The notes: generated by a model from the sequence alone, not told the origin. A DNA stretch of 64,000 bases from Nostoc sp. 'Peltigera membranacea cyanobiont' N6 (GCF_002949735.1 NZ_CP026681.1:1364001-1428000); one strand, 5' to 3'; counted from the stretch's first letter, positions 36,535-46,664 are shown. Translations and numbers: made by a program.

Positions 36535-37653
36535 ATGAACTCAGGAATTGACCTCCAAGGAACTTTTATTGAATCCCTCCGGGATTTAGGTTTACCAGCA
36601 GGCACAGCCAAAGCGATTTGGATGCCCCTGCCAATGATACTGATGCTAATTGGGGCAACAGTGGGGGTATTAGTTGCTACTTGGCTAGAACGGAAAATTT
36701 CCGCCTCCGCACAGCAGCGAATTGGGCCAGAATACCAGGGGCCTTTTGGGTTGCTAGTGCCTGTAGCGGATGGTTTGAAATTGGTATTTAAAGAAGATAT
36801 AGTACCAGCCAAATCCGATCCCTGGCTGTTTACCCTCGGCCCTATTATTGTTGTAATTCCGGTGTTTCTGTCGTTCCTGATCGTTCCCTTTGGGCAGAAT
36901 ATCGTTATTAGCAATGTGGGCATGGGCGTATTCTTGTGGATTGCCTTGTCAAGTATTCAACCCATTGGCTTGCTGATGGCTGGCTACGCATCTAATAACA
37001 AATACTCCCTCTTAGGGGGCTTGAGGGCAGCAGCGCAATCTATTAGTTATGAAATTCCTTTGGCATTGGCGGTGTTAGCGATCGCTATGATGTCTAATAG
37101 CCTCGACACCGTTGATATTGTCAATCAGCAATCTGGCTACGGCATTCTAGGCTGGAATATTTGGCGACAACCAGTTGGTTTTCTAATCTTTTGGATAGCC
37201 GCCCTAGCTGAATGCGAACGATTACCCTTTGACTTACCCGAAGCAGAAGAAGAAATCGTTGCAGGCTATCAGACTGAATATTCAGGGATGAAATTCGGTC
37301 TATTTTACCTGGGTTCCTACGTTAACTTGATCCTTTCTTCCTTACTAGTAGCAATTCTCTACCTGGGCGGTTGGGACTTTCCTATTCCCCTCAACCTCAT
37401 CGCTGGTTGGCTGGGAGTCAGTGAACTAAATCCCGTGTTCCAGATAGTAACTGCTGCTTTGGGAATCACAATGACCGTCTTCAAAGCCTATTTACTAGTG
37501 TTTGTCGCCATCCTATTGCGCTGGACAGTGCCACGGGTACGGATCGATCAACTGTTAGATTTAGGATGGAAGTTTTTGTTGCCAGTTGGTTTGGTTAATC
37601 TTCTATTAACCGCCGCCCTGAAACTAGCCTTTCCCTTCGCTTTTGGTGGTTAG
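36535..37653 (+). CDS. ndhA: NDH-1 subunit 1 (NdhA)
   Basis: 372 residues, about eight membrane helices. NdhA joins the membrane arm to the peripheral arm of the photosynthetic NDH-1 complex (respiration, cyclic electron flow, CO2 uptake) in the thylakoid. Conserved loops: ERKISASAQQRIGPEYQGPFGLLVPVADGLKL split around 50-85, PFDLPEAEEEIVAGYQTEYSG near 235-255, and RWTVPRVRIDQL near 335. First of ndhA-I-G-E. Confidence 0.96.
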   Translation: MNSGIDLQGTFIESLRDLGLPAGTAKAIWMPLPMILMLIGATVGVLVATWLERKISASAQQRIGPEYQGPFGLLVPVADGLKLVFKEDIVPAKSDPWLFTLGPIIVVIPVFLSFLIVPFGQNIVISNVGMGVFLWIALSSIQPIGLLMAGYASNNKYSLLGGLRAAAQSISYEIPLALAVLAIAMMSNSLDTVDIVNQQSGYGILGWNIWRQPVGFLIFWIAALAECERLPFDLPEAEEEIVAGYQTEYSGMKFGLFYLGSYVNLILSSLLVAILYLGGWDFPIPLNLIAGWLGVSELNPVFQIVTAALGITMTVFKAYLLVFVAILLRWTVPRVRIDQLLDLGWKFLLPVGLVNLLLTAALKLAFPFAFGG

Positions 37654-37654
37654 T

Positions 37655-37780
37655 CATTAGTTATTAGTCGTTAGTGAGCCAGCGCGGTCTTGGGGGTTTC
37701 CCCCATGAGTGACTGGCGAACCCGTAAGGGTCATTTGCACTAATGACTAATGACCAAGGACAAAGGACAAGGGACAAGTA
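37655..37780. repeat. STRR tract with nested dispersed repeat between ndhA and ndhI
   Basis: Heptamers (ttagtca on the left, aatgacc/aggacaa on the right) enclose a 50-base non-heptameric stretch (about 37680-37730) with a perfect small hairpin tggggg-ttt-ccccca (37691-37705). The hairpin could affect read-through in the operon. Confidence 0.75.
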
Positions 37781-37814
37781 ACGCTGATAGCTTAAAAAGA
37801 GAGAGTGAGACAAA

Positions 37815-38399
37815 ATGCTCAAGTTCCTAAAACAAGTTGGTGATTACGCCAAAGAAACGGTACAAGCTGCGCGTTACATTGGTCAGGGGCTTTCTGTTAC
37901 CTTCGACCACATGCGGCGGCGACCAATTACCGTACAATACCCTTACGAAAAACTGATTCCTGGCGAACGGTTTCGCGGTAGGATTCACTTTGAATTTGAT
38001 AAATGTATCGCCTGCGAAGTTTGCGTTCGCGTTTGTCCAATTAACTTGCCTGTAGTAGATTGGGAATACGACAAAGCCAGCAAAAAGAAAAAACTCAACC
38101 ACTACAGCATTGACTTTGGAGTTTGTATCTTTTGCGGTAATTGTGTGGAATTCTGCCCAACTAACTGTCTATCGATGACAGAAGAGTATGAGCTTGCCAC
38201 TTACGATCGCCATGAATTGAACTATGACAGCGTAGCACTAGGTCGTCTGCCTTATAAGGTAACAAACGATCCAATGGTTACACCACTGCGCGAACTAGTT
38301 TATCTACCCAAAGGTGTCCTCGAACCCCACGGACTCCCCGCAGATGCGCCGCGTGCAGGTGCGCGTCCAGAAGACCTGGTAGAACAAACAGAAAAATAA
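37815..38399 (+). CDS. ndhI: NDH-1 subunit I, 2x[4Fe-4S] protein
   Basis: 194 residues. Two complete ferredoxin-type clusters: Cys64, 67, 70, 74 (CIACEVCVRVCPI) and Cys104, 107, 110, 114 (CIFCGNCVEFCPT). NdhI passes electrons within the peripheral arm toward plastoquinone. The N-terminal amphipathic stretch and the acidic/Pro-rich C-terminus are typical of cyanobacterial NdhI. Confidence 0.97.
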   Translation: MLKFLKQVGDYAKETVQAARYIGQGLSVTFDHMRRRPITVQYPYEKLIPGERFRGRIHFEFDKCIACEVCVRVCPINLPVVDWEYDKASKKKKLNHYSIDFGVCIFCGNCVEFCPTNCLSMTEEYELATYDRHELNYDSVALGRLPYKVTNDPMVTPLRELVYLPKGVLEPHGLPADAPRAGARPEDLVEQTEK

Positions 38400-38493
38400 A
38401 TGTCATTTGTCCATTGTCATTTGTCCATTGTTATTTGACCAATGACCAGTGACCAGTGACCAATGACCAATGACCAACGATCAATGACTAAGG
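38400..38493. repeat. STRR tract before ndhG
   Basis: Heptamers catttgtc-type on the left and aatgacc-type on the right, again inverted halves, occupying nearly the whole ndhI-ndhG gap. Confidence 0.8.
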
Positions 38494-38503
38494 ACAAAAA
38501 ACA

Positions 38504-39118
38504 GTGAATCTAGCAGAAGGAGTACAGTTAGTATCGCTTGGCATACTGGGCGTGATGATGATTGGGTCGGCCATTGGTGTGGTGCTGTTCTCCAACATCG
38601 TCTATTCTGCCTTTTTGCTGGGGGGTGTGTTCATCAGCATGGCGGGAATCTACCTGTTGTTAAATGCTGACTTTGTTGCCGCCGCACAAATACTAATTTA
38701 CGTTGGGGCAGTTAACGTGCTGATTTTGTTTGCCATTATGTTGGTAAACAAGCGTGAGAATTTTGTCGCATTTCCCAATTCTTGGGTGCGTAAATTACTT
38801 ACAGGTCTAGTCAGTGTAGGATTGTTTGGTCTTTTAAGTACGATGGTGCTGGCTACTCCTTGGGCTTACTCAGCCGCTCCTGTGGCGGGTGGTGAAAGTT
38901 CTATAGTTTTGATCGGAGAGCATTTCTTCACCGACTTTTTACTACCTTTTGAATTGGCTTCCATTTTGCTGCTAATAGCGATGGTAGGAGCAATTATTTT
39001 GGCACGTCGTGAATATTTGCCAGATCAACTAACACAATCCGATCTGCGGCAAACTGTTTTGACTTTGCCAGAACGCCCCAGAGAACTGGTATCAACAACC
39101 AGCGAAACAAAAGAGTAA
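38504..39118 (+). CDS. ndhG: NDH-1 subunit 6 (NdhG)
   Basis: 204 residues from a GTG start, with aaggac 11 bases upstream at the end of the STRR. Five membrane helices. Conserved region: SAFLLGGVFISMAGIYLLLNADFVAAAQILIYVGAVNVLILFAIMLVN across residues 35-85 (given here by its ends SAFLLGG and FAIMLVN). A proton-pumping membrane-arm subunit. Confidence 0.95.
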   Translation: MNLAEGVQLVSLGILGVMMIGSAIGVVLFSNIVYSAFLLGGVFISMAGIYLLLNADFVAAAQILIYVGAVNVLILFAIMLVNKRENFVAFPNSWVRKLLTGLVSVGLFGLLSTMVLATPWAYSAAPVAGGESSIVLIGEHFFTDFLLPFELASILLLIAMVGAIILARREYLPDQLTQSDLRQTVLTLPERPRELVSTTSETKE

Positions 39119-39177
39119 TATTTGCGACTTCATTCGCAGATAAATAGCCAGATTTTTCAGGAGGGATACCCAGATTC

Positions 39178-39483
39178 ATGCAACTCCAATACTTTTTATT
39201 ACTAGCAGCAGCTTTATTTTGCATCGGCATCTACGGTTTAATTACCAGCCGCAACGCCGTGCGGGTGCTGATGTCAATTGAGTTACTGCTCAATGCTGTT
39301 AATCTGAATTTAATGGCATTTTCCAACTTCCTCGACTCAACATTAATTAAGGGTCAGGTTTTCACAGTATTTGTGATTACCGTGGCCGCGGCCGAGGCGG
39401 CGGTGGGTTTAGCGATCGTGCTGGCCATTTATCGCAACCGCGATACCGTCGATATGGAGCAGTTTAATCTCCTGAAGTGGTAA
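39178..39483 (+). CDS. ndhE: NDH-1 subunit 4L (NdhE)
   Basis: 101 residues, three membrane helices, with a good ribosome site (ggaggg) upstream. Conserved Glu residues sit in helix 2 (SIELLLNAVNLN) and helix 3 (VAAAEAAVGLAIVLA). Part of the membrane arm. Last of the ndhAIGE cluster, followed without a gap by NAD kinase. Confidence 0.96.
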   Translation: MQLQYFLLLAAALFCIGIYGLITSRNAVRVLMSIELLLNAVNLNLMAFSNFLDSTLIKGQVFTVFVITVAAAEAAVGLAIVLAIYRNRDTVDMEQFNLLKW

Positions 39484-39489
39484 TTGTGC

Positions 39490-40410
39490 GTGCAACTCAA
39501 GCAGGTAATCATTGCTTATAAAGCGCGGGATGCCCGGAGTAAAGAATGGGCAGAAGTCTGTGCTAAACAACTAGAAAGCCGCGAGTGCCAGGTGTTGATG
39601 GGGCCTAGCGGGCCGAAAGACAACCCCTATCCAGTCTTTTTGGCTTCGGCGGCTCAACCAATCGATCTCGCCTTGGTACTCGGTGGCGATGGCACTGTTT
39701 TAACTGGTGCCAGGCATTTAGCCCCAGCTGGCATCCCGATTCTGGGAGTGAATGTGGGAGGTCATCTGGGGTTTTTAACTGAGTCAGTAGAAGAGTTTCA
39801 GGATACAGAGAAAGTTTGGGATCGGCTGTTTGAGGATCGCTATGCTATCCAACGACGGATGATGTTACAAGCTGCGGTGTATGAGGGTCACGGGTCTAAT
39901 TTGGAACCCGTGAGCGAGCGTTACCTGGCTTTGAATGAATTTTGTGTCAAACCCGCCTCTGCTGACCGAATGATTACCTCAATTCTAGAAATGGAAATCG
40001 ACGGTGAGGTAGTCGATCAATATGTCGGGGATGGGTTGATTATTTCTACTCCCACAGGTTCTACAGGTTACACAGTTTCTGCTAATGGGCCGATTATGCA
40101 TGATGGTATGGAGGCGCTTACCATCACTCCTATTTGTGCAATGAGCCTTTCCAGTCGCCCCCTCGTTTTACCCCCTGGTTCTGTGGTGAGTATTTGGCCT
40201 TTGGGGGATTACGATTTGAGTACCAAACTGTGGACAGATGGAGTTTTGGGGACTTCAATTTGGCCCGGACACCGCGTTGATGTGCGGATGGCAGAGTGTC
40301 GGGCTAAATTTATTATTTTGCGCGAGAACAATTCCTACTATCAGACGCTACGGGAGAAGTTGCTTTGGGCAGGTACAAGGGTTCACTACAACAATAATCA
40401 CCGTAATTAA
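39490..40410 (+). CDS. nadK: NAD kinase
   Basis: 306 residues from GTG 39490; a TTG at 39484 directly after the ndhE stop is also in frame but adds only two residues. Phosphorylates NAD to NADP. Motifs: LVLGGDGTVL (about 64-73), GVNVGGHLGFLTE (near 93), NEFCVKP near 155, and the diphosphate-binding PTGSTGYT near 193. Separated from ndhE by 6 bases, so expressed with the NDH-1 genes. Confidence 0.92.
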   Translation: MQLKQVIIAYKARDARSKEWAEVCAKQLESRECQVLMGPSGPKDNPYPVFLASAAQPIDLALVLGGDGTVLTGARHLAPAGIPILGVNVGGHLGFLTESVEEFQDTEKVWDRLFEDRYAIQRRMMLQAAVYEGHGSNLEPVSERYLALNEFCVKPASADRMITSILEMEIDGEVVDQYVGDGLIISTPTGSTGYTVSANGPIMHDGMEALTITPICAMSLSSRPLVLPPGSVVSIWPLGDYDLSTKLWTDGVLGTSIWPGHRVDVRMAECRAKFIILRENNSYYQTLREKLLWAGTRVHYNNNHRN

Positions 40411-40497
40411 TTAAGTATTTTAGAGTGCATCTACCGCAGATTGCGATCGCGTCCCCACCCAACCTAGGCGATCGCAGGCATCGCACCAAAACCATCC

Positions 40498-40523
40498 AAG
40501 CCCCTGGATTAATCTGGGGGCTT
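40498..40523 (+). terminator. Hairpin after nadK
   Basis: Stem aagcccc (40498-40504) with ggggctt (40517-40523). A T-rich stretch follows some 20 bases later. It may end the ndhAIGE-nadK transcript. Confidence 0.45.
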
Positions 40524-40868
40524 TCTGCCCTGAATTTGATTTTTTAACTGACCGATAAAGAAAAGGACATAAGCCTCTAAATTTATTGATGGGAATTATT
40601 AATTTTTAATTCGGGGCAAAGCGATGTGACTTGCATTTATAGCGTATATCAAAGGAAAATTTTGTATCTTATTGCCAGATTTTTTCGGAATTAATGTCCA
40701 TAATAAAAGCACTGTACCTCTAATCCAAAAGAGTGAGAAAGCTCTCTAGAGGTTATTTTATCGAAAACTGTCTCAATTACGCTTCGACACATTAATGCAT
40801 AATGTGAGCTATTTGTATAGTGCCTAAATCATCGTAGGATATTTTCGCAAATCTAAGTAGGAAGATAG
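40524..40868. other. Intergenic before the acyltransferase
   Basis: A/T-rich, presumed promoter region of the next gene; nothing else recognised. Confidence 0.4.
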
Positions 40869-41663
40869 ATGGAAGTTTCTGGACGCAACATCAATTACCC
40901 ACTGAATCCTCCTCCCCCTCTTGAAGATTTTCCCGTCCTTCAAACTGAAAAATATACCCTACGGCTAGCGTCAACTGAAGAAGAATTAGAATCAATTTTT
41001 CGGTTGCGCTTTGAAGTTTTTAATCTTGAACTAGGCTTGGGATTTTCTACTTCTAACTTTACCCAGATGGATATAGATAAGTTTGATGCAGTTTGCCATC
41101 ATTTAATTATGATTTCCAAACAAACGGGTAAAACCATTGGAACTTATCGGATGCAAACTTATATAATGGCCTCTCAAAGACTCGGATTTGATGCTGCTGA
41201 TATATTTAATCTTAATGCAATTCCCAATTCTGTGCTTCAGGCATCAGTTGAAGTTGGCCGTGCATGTATAGCTAAAGAATACCGCAACAGTCAGGCACTT
41301 TTACTATTATGGAAAGGGCTAGCAAATTATCTCATCTGGAGTGAGAATCAATATTTCTTTGGCTGTGCATCATTACTAACACAGTGTCCTTTTCAAGCTA
41401 CTTGTACTTATGATTATTTTCAGCATAATGGCTTGATGCATCCAAGTATTTTGGTTTATCCAAATTCACAATCTTGTCTAGAACTGCCTCCAACTTGCCC
41501 AGATTCATATAATGTTGAAATTCCTAAAATTTTGCAGGCATACTTAAATATTGGAGCTAAAATATGCAGTATTCCAGCTATCGACCGACACTTTAAGACT
41601 ATTGATTTTTTAACCATATCTAATACCAAAGACTTTGCTAGATGGCGTTATCAAATATTATGA
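40869..41663 (+). CDS. GNAT-type N-acyltransferase (OlsB/haemolysin-like)
   Basis: 264 residues resembling the Acetyltransf_5 family, which includes the ornithine lipid acyltransferase OlsB. The pattern LRLASTEEELESIFRLRFEVFNLELG (34-60 region) followed by DKFDAVCHHLIMISKQTGKTIGTYRM, then SVEVGRACIAKEYRN near 140 (given here in part) is typical. An acyl-ACP donor and an amine acceptor are likely. The acceptor cannot be named; the gene is isolated. Confidence 0.72.
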   Translation: MEVSGRNINYPLNPPPPLEDFPVLQTEKYTLRLASTEEELESIFRLRFEVFNLELGLGFSTSNFTQMDIDKFDAVCHHLIMISKQTGKTIGTYRMQTYIMASQRLGFDAADIFNLNAIPNSVLQASVEVGRACIAKEYRNSQALLLLWKGLANYLIWSENQYFFGCASLLTQCPFQATCTYDYFQHNGLMHPSILVYPNSQSCLELPPTCPDSYNVEIPKILQAYLNIGAKICSIPAIDRHFKTIDFLTISNTKDFARWRYQIL

Positions 41664-41930
41664 AAAGGAGTCAGAATGGGCTAAACCTTAGCTATCCGCT
41701 AGCAGAATCCAGGAGTCAGAATACCCTAGTAATCAAGTCAGGGGTTTCAAGCAAGGAAAATTTTTATTGATCTCCACGATTAAAATCCCTTGCTCGCCTA
41801 CCACAATTCATCCATTTTGTTACTTCAGAATACAGAATGTATTCTGGCTCCTGACTGCTGAATTCTTCTTCGGTAAAAATATCTTTAGCCATAATGCTGT
41901 TTGGATGTCCCATAAACAGGCTCAGATATA
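41664..41930. other. Intergenic before an STRR tract
   Basis: No gene seen. Contains imperfect copies of cagaatac/ggctcctgac-like words only. Confidence 0.35.
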
Positions 41931-41986
41931 ATTCGTAATTACGAATTACGAATTACGAATTACGAATTACGAATTACGAATTACGA
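41931..41986. repeat. STRR tract (attacga)n, then a dispersed-repeat-like tail
   Basis: About seven exact heptamers ttacgaa. The same unit on the opposite phase (ttcgtaa) recurs at 55441-55470. The tail gcgggcgtagctgcggcac is of the dispersed-repeat type. Confidence 0.85.
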
Positions 41987-42062
41987 TCGCGGGCGTAGCT
42001 GCGGCACTTCATCTACTGCGCCTAACTGGATTATTTTAGACAAAATATTGGGAAAATTACTT

Positions 42063-43679
42063 ATGCGCCATCTCAAATTTGCTCCGAGTTGGTTGCGATT
42101 TTTAATTATTTTCTTATTGGCAATGGGTATATTGTTTCGCTTTTTTAATCTTGACAGCAAGGTTTACTCCCATGATGAAACGTATACCTCATTGCGAATT
42201 TCTGGTTATACAAGAACTGAAGCACAAAATAAACTATTTAATAGTAGTGTCATTGGCGGAGAAAGTTTTGCTCAGTTCCAAGGTGTAAATCAAAAAAATT
42301 TAAATGATACAATCATGACTTTGGCTAGAGAAGATTCTTTGCATCCACCGCTTTATTACGTAATAGCGAGATTGTGGATGGAAGTTTTTGGTAATTCGGT
42401 GACGGCGATCAGAAGTTTATCTGCTTTGATTGGTTTGCTGGTTTTTCCTTGTGTTTATTGGCTATGTCGAGAATTATTTAATGTGCCATTATCAGTTCCT
42501 GGTGTAGCGATCGCACTCATGGCAATTTCTCCAATTCACCTAGTATACGCCCAAGAAGCACAAGAATATATTCTCTGGTTAGTCACCATATTACTATCCA
42601 GTGCATCTCTGCTGCAAGCAATGCGGCTGGAATCACAAGATAAAGATGAGCTAGCAAAACAACGACAACGACCAGATTTATTTGCTATCTGGAGCATTTA
42701 TGCAGTAACTTTATCAATTAGTTTTTACACATTTATTTGGAGTGGGTTTGTAGCAGTTGCTCACGGAATTTATGTGATGATTACTGCCAAATTTAAGTTA
42801 ACTAAAATTGTCCGAACTTATTTGCTAGCATCACTGGTAGGTTTTTTAGCCTTCATGCCTTGGATAACAATTGTGATAGGTGACTTTTTTCAATTTCTGA
42901 TTTCAGCAGACAAGACAACAATGCAGTCATCTTTGATGCCTGTTTTCCCATTTTTTCTGATGCAGTTAAGCCGGATTTTTTTTGATATAGACCTTAGTTC
43001 AGACAATCCTCTGAACTATTTAGTTACATCAATTTTTTTAACTTTGGTAGGATATTCAATTTATTTTCTTTGTCTGACAACTAACTATAAAGTCTGGTTT
43101 TTTCTCGTCACATTAATTGTAGTACCAGCACTACCTCTAATACTGCCAAGTGCTGGAGGTATACAATCATTTAGCGAAGCATATTTCATACCATCTTATT
43201 TGGGAATTCAAGTGACTGTTGCTTACCTATTAGCGACACAATTATATAATGGCAGCGCGTCACGCCGCAGGATTTGGCACATAATCATGGCATTAGTGAT
43301 TATTTGTGGTCTGATTTCTTCTAAGGCGAATTCCCAGGCAGAAACTTGGTGGAATAAGGGTGTGAGCTATGGCAATCCCCAAGTTGCCCAAATTATCAAT
43401 CAAACAACTCGTCCACTTTTAATTAGTGATGCTTTGGGCAATAATTATGGCAACATCTTTTCTCTGAGCTATCTTTTGGAACCAAAAGTGCGATTTTTGT
43501 TAGTGAAAAATCAAAAAACTCCTAAAATTCCTGATGGATATACCAATATATTTTTATTCAATCCTTCAGATACTTGGCGCGAAACAATCGAAAAAAAGTA
43601 TAAATCATATACAGATGTTGTTTACAGTGACAACTATTATTCGGTCTGGAAATTAGCTAAATCTCCTAAGTTGCGCTGA
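42063..43679 (+). CDS. Family-39-like membrane glycosyltransferase
   Basis: 538 residues from ATG 42063; a TTG at 42048 would add five residues. About eleven membrane helices. The first loop has SHDETYTSLR near residue 35, the acidic DE expected for GT39/PMT/ArnT-like enzymes that take sugar from a polyprenyl phosphate. LHPPLYYVIARLW in loop 2 also fits. The C-terminal soluble part would face the periplasm. Acceptor unknown; its lone position gives no further clue. Confidence 0.78.
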   Translation: MRHLKFAPSWLRFLIIFLLAMGILFRFFNLDSKVYSHDETYTSLRISGYTRTEAQNKLFNSSVIGGESFAQFQGVNQKNLNDTIMTLAREDSLHPPLYYVIARLWMEVFGNSVTAIRSLSALIGLLVFPCVYWLCRELFNVPLSVPGVAIALMAISPIHLVYAQEAQEYILWLVTILLSSASLLQAMRLESQDKDELAKQRQRPDLFAIWSIYAVTLSISFYTFIWSGFVAVAHGIYVMITAKFKLTKIVRTYLLASLVGFLAFMPWITIVIGDFFQFLISADKTTMQSSLMPVFPFFLMQLSRIFFDIDLSSDNPLNYLVTSIFLTLVGYSIYFLCLTTNYKVWFFLVTLIVVPALPLILPSAGGIQSFSEAYFIPSYLGIQVTVAYLLATQLYNGSASRRRIWHIIMALVIICGLISSKANSQAETWWNKGVSYGNPQVAQIINQTTRPLLISDALGNNYGNIFSLSYLLEPKVRFLLVKNQKTPKIPDGYTNIFLFNPSDTWRETIEKKYKSYTDVVYSDNYYSVWKLAKSPKLR

Positions 43680-43927
43680 CGCAATATTCCATCTAACAAG
43701 TTATCTGCCAGTTTCTAGTTGCTTTGGCAGTTGTCTTGAATCATAAGTCAATATTGGCTATAATGACAAATTTTTATAAGATATTCAAATATTTACTTTC
43801 TTAAAATCAGCTAAAAATAACAAAAACAAATATTAAACAGATTCTTATCTGAAATTAATTTAAGTGATGCGACAACGCTCTAAATTATTCTTTGAGATAA
43901 ATTTAGTGGTTTATTTAAAGGTGTTGT

Positions 43928-44647
43928 ATGCAAATAACAGATTTTCTTAGTCTTTTACACCCAGCGATCGCAGTTATATTCGTATTTCCACTTATCGGGA
44001 CAGTCGTTAATTTTGCTTGGCAAACACGCCAACGCAGATTGCAAATTTTAGCCGGGAGTAAGAGCAAAATTCCCCCAGTGGTAGGTACAGAACATAAACA
44101 GTTAGGCGAAAGACTAACTGGTGCAGTTGTTGGATTAACTTTAATCGGATTAAGCTACCCTATTGGCAAAAATATTATCAAAAATCAATTGTGGAATAAA
44201 GCACCTTTTCAAGTTGTTTTTATCTTGTTAATATTTGCTGCTACCATCACCTCGTTAGTATTTCTTTATCGGGCAAGGCAGCGATTGTGGCGGGCAGTTT
44301 TTGCAACTTTAACTGGTGCAGGTTTAGTAATTCTAGGCTGTCAGGATGGAGTATATCGCCTCACCAGTCAGTGGTATTGGTCACACTATTATATTGGCAT
44401 TACGGCAGCACTGCTGATGATTTTTTCATTAGCGATTGTTCCAGATATTTATCAAGATAAGTCTCATCGGTGGCGCATCGTCCATACAATTTTAAACTGC
44501 ATTGCCTTGTTGCTATTTATTGGACAAGGGATGACTGGAACGCGAGATTTATTAGAAATCCCTCTGAGTTGGCAAGAATCCTATATTTATCAGTGTGATT
44601 TTCCTAATAAAACTTGTCCAACACCAAATTCCCCACCACCAAAATGA
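43928..44647 (+). CDS. DUF4079 membrane protein
   Basis: 239 residues with about six membrane helices. His in LHPAIAV and WSHYYIGIT lie inside helices in the manner of cytochrome b561-like four-helix proteins. The basic loop QTRQRRLQI and hydrophobic pattern match the cyanobacterial DUF4079 family. No function established. Confidence 0.72.
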   Translation: MQITDFLSLLHPAIAVIFVFPLIGTVVNFAWQTRQRRLQILAGSKSKIPPVVGTEHKQLGERLTGAVVGLTLIGLSYPIGKNIIKNQLWNKAPFQVVFILLIFAATITSLVFLYRARQRLWRAVFATLTGAGLVILGCQDGVYRLTSQWYWSHYYIGITAALLMIFSLAIVPDIYQDKSHRWRIVHTILNCIALLLFIGQGMTGTRDLLEIPLSWQESYIYQCDFPNKTCPTPNSPPPK

Positions 44648-44886
44648 ACTAAGGAATTTCCAATAAATAAATTATTTAATTTCTGCATATTTAAGATTTA
44701 GCAACCTACAATTAGTGGCGGGTTTGAATCCCCCCACTCAAAGATTGCTGGATTCTGGATTCTGGATTCGGAATTCTTCTTCAAGCAATATTATCTACAA
44801 GCGATAGTCATTTGTCATTTGTCAGGATTTAGGAGTCAGGAGTTAGGAATTATTATTCTTCCCCTGCCTCCCCTGCTTCCCTATTC

Positions 44887-45894
44887 TTAACTAGGACGGT
44901 TATTTTCTAACCTTGGGATTTGCTTAGAAAACAACTCCTCAGAGTCAACCTGACCATTTGAGATCACTGAACGCATACCTTCAAAAGCAGCAGGAATAGT
45001 GCGAGGATCTATAAATAACACCTTGCTGCTATCGCTTCTACCAATTGTCGCGCCCATATCCAGATAGCCCAAAGCAAACAGAACTTCCACTGCTTTATTG
45101 GCATTGGGATTAGTCTGGAGTTTTTGGGCAATCACTTCTGCTGATTCTGCGATCGCTTGTGCTTTCAAAACTTGCTGCTGACGTTCAGCTTGAGCCCTCA
45201 AAACGATCGCCTTTTGTTCAGCTTCAGCCTGCAAAATTACCGATTTTTGACGAGCTTCGGCATCCAGGAGTTGCGCGTCAGCTTTACCTCTGGCACTATT
45301 GACAGCAGCTTCGCGATCGCCCTCAGAAGTTAAAATTGCTGCCCGTTTGCGTCGTTCTGCCGACATTTGCAATTCCATCGATTCTCGCACTGCCTGAGAC
45401 GGAATAATATCTCGCAGTTCTACCCGTGTAACTTTCACACCCCAAGGATCGGTAGCAACATCCAAATCTCGTAATAAAAGTTCACTGATGTGGGAACGGG
45501 CAGTAAAGGTTTGATCTAACTCCAGTTGCCCCATTTCGGCACGAATTTGAGTCAACACCATATTTATCATTGCCGACTGGAGATTTTCTACCTTGTACCA
45601 GGCTTTTTCCATATCGACGATGCGCCAGTAAAACACTGCATCCACCTCAATACCAACGTTGTCGCGGGTGATGCACTGTTGAGGAGGAATATCTAAAACT
45701 TTTTCGCGGATAGTTTCTTTATAAACAATTCTATCTAGGAAAGGAATGACAAAGTTCAGTCCTGGTTCCAGTTTTTTGTTATAACTACCCAATCTTTCCA
45801 CCAAAGCTTCATTACCCTGATTGACGACTTTCACAGATCCCGCTACGGCAGAACCACCAAGGGCTAAAAACACGAGTAAAAAAAACTGTTCCAT
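44887..45894 (-). CDS. Slipin/stomatin-like SPFH protein
   Basis: 335 residues. N-terminal membrane hairpin (FFLLVFLALGGSAVAGS), then the SPFH domain (25-185: VVNQGNEALVERLGSYNKKL, PPQQCITRDNVGIEVDAVFYWRI in part, RDIIPSQAVRESMELQ). A long Ala/Glu/Gln coiled coil follows to residue 260. Forms oligomers in membrane microdomains. It follows an nfeD gene by 103 bases on the same strand, the standard NfeD-slipin pair. Confidence 0.92.
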   Translation of the reverse strand: MEQFFLLVFLALGGSAVAGSVKVVNQGNEALVERLGSYNKKLEPGLNFVIPFLDRIVYKETIREKVLDIPPQQCITRDNVGIEVDAVFYWRIVDMEKAWYKVENLQSAMINMVLTQIRAEMGQLELDQTFTARSHISELLLRDLDVATDPWGVKVTRVELRDIIPSQAVRESMELQMSAERRKRAAILTSEGDREAAVNSARGKADAQLLDAEARQKSVILQAEAEQKAIVLRAQAERQQQVLKAQAIAESAEVIAQKLQTNPNANKAVEVLFALGYLDMGATIGRSDSSKVLFIDPRTIPAAFEGMRSVISNGQVDSEELFSKQIPRLENNRPS

Positions 45895-45996
45895 TGTAAA
45901 TCTCCTGATTTTTAAGTATTAAATGTCAAACAAAAGGGGAGATAAGGAGAATAACCAATCCCCCATTCCTAATGACCAATGACAAATGACAAATAA

Positions 45997-46431
45997 CTAA
46001 GAATTCAACAGATTTTCTGGTATCACAATCAAAGTCGTACCTTCTCTCCGAACTACATAAACTCTTTGATGGGGTGGTATGGTAAATTTGTCATCGTCAC
46101 ACCGTGCTTGCCAGGAATTTCCCTCATACAGCACCCGTCCTGTTTTCCCAGGCGGAATCTCTGTTAAGGTTTCAGCTATGACAGCATCCTGAATTTTCGA
46201 TTTGCGTCGTCGTGGTTGCAAAAAGCGACGAGAAAGCACGATTAGGAACGTGGAAAATAATAGCCAAACTAAAACTTGCAACCATACACTTCCCAAACCA
46301 ACTCCAGACAGCAGCGCCACCACAAAAGCGCTAATTCCCATCATGAAGGCGACAAACGCCGATGGTAAGAACAGTTCCATGAGACATAAAACTGCTCCTG
46401 CCAGAAGCCAGATTAAGGTCAAACTTGGCAT
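45997..46431 (-). CDS. NfeD family membrane protein
   Basis: 144 residues. Membrane helices at about 5-25, 28-45 and 48-68, then a C-terminal OB-fold (IPPGKTGRVLYEGNSWQA). This is the short NfeD form without the ClpP-like protease part. It precedes the slipin gene; such pairs handle membrane quality or raft assembly, exact role unclear. Confidence 0.88.
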   Translation of the reverse strand: MPSLTLIWLLAGAVLCLMELFLPSAFVAFMMGISAFVVALLSGVGLGSVWLQVLVWLLFSTFLIVLSRRFLQPRRRKSKIQDAVIAETLTEIPPGKTGRVLYEGNSWQARCDDDKFTIPPHQRVYVVRREGTTLIVIPENLLNS

Positions 46432-46664
46432 AGCGTCATCCTAGACTCAACATTGACGTAAACGCATTTCTACGATTAGATACAGCCAGACGTAAGTTAT
46501 TTACAGAAAGCAAAATTTGGTCTTTTTACCAATAATTTTGATTACTTTCAGTAACCAGGTGTAGCTAGCGGTACACGAATCCAGTCTATTCTAGCCTTCA
46601 AGTCATTGCCAGCTAAATGTAATCGAAATTCATGAGTTGATTGGTTTTTTGAATTTATACTTTT

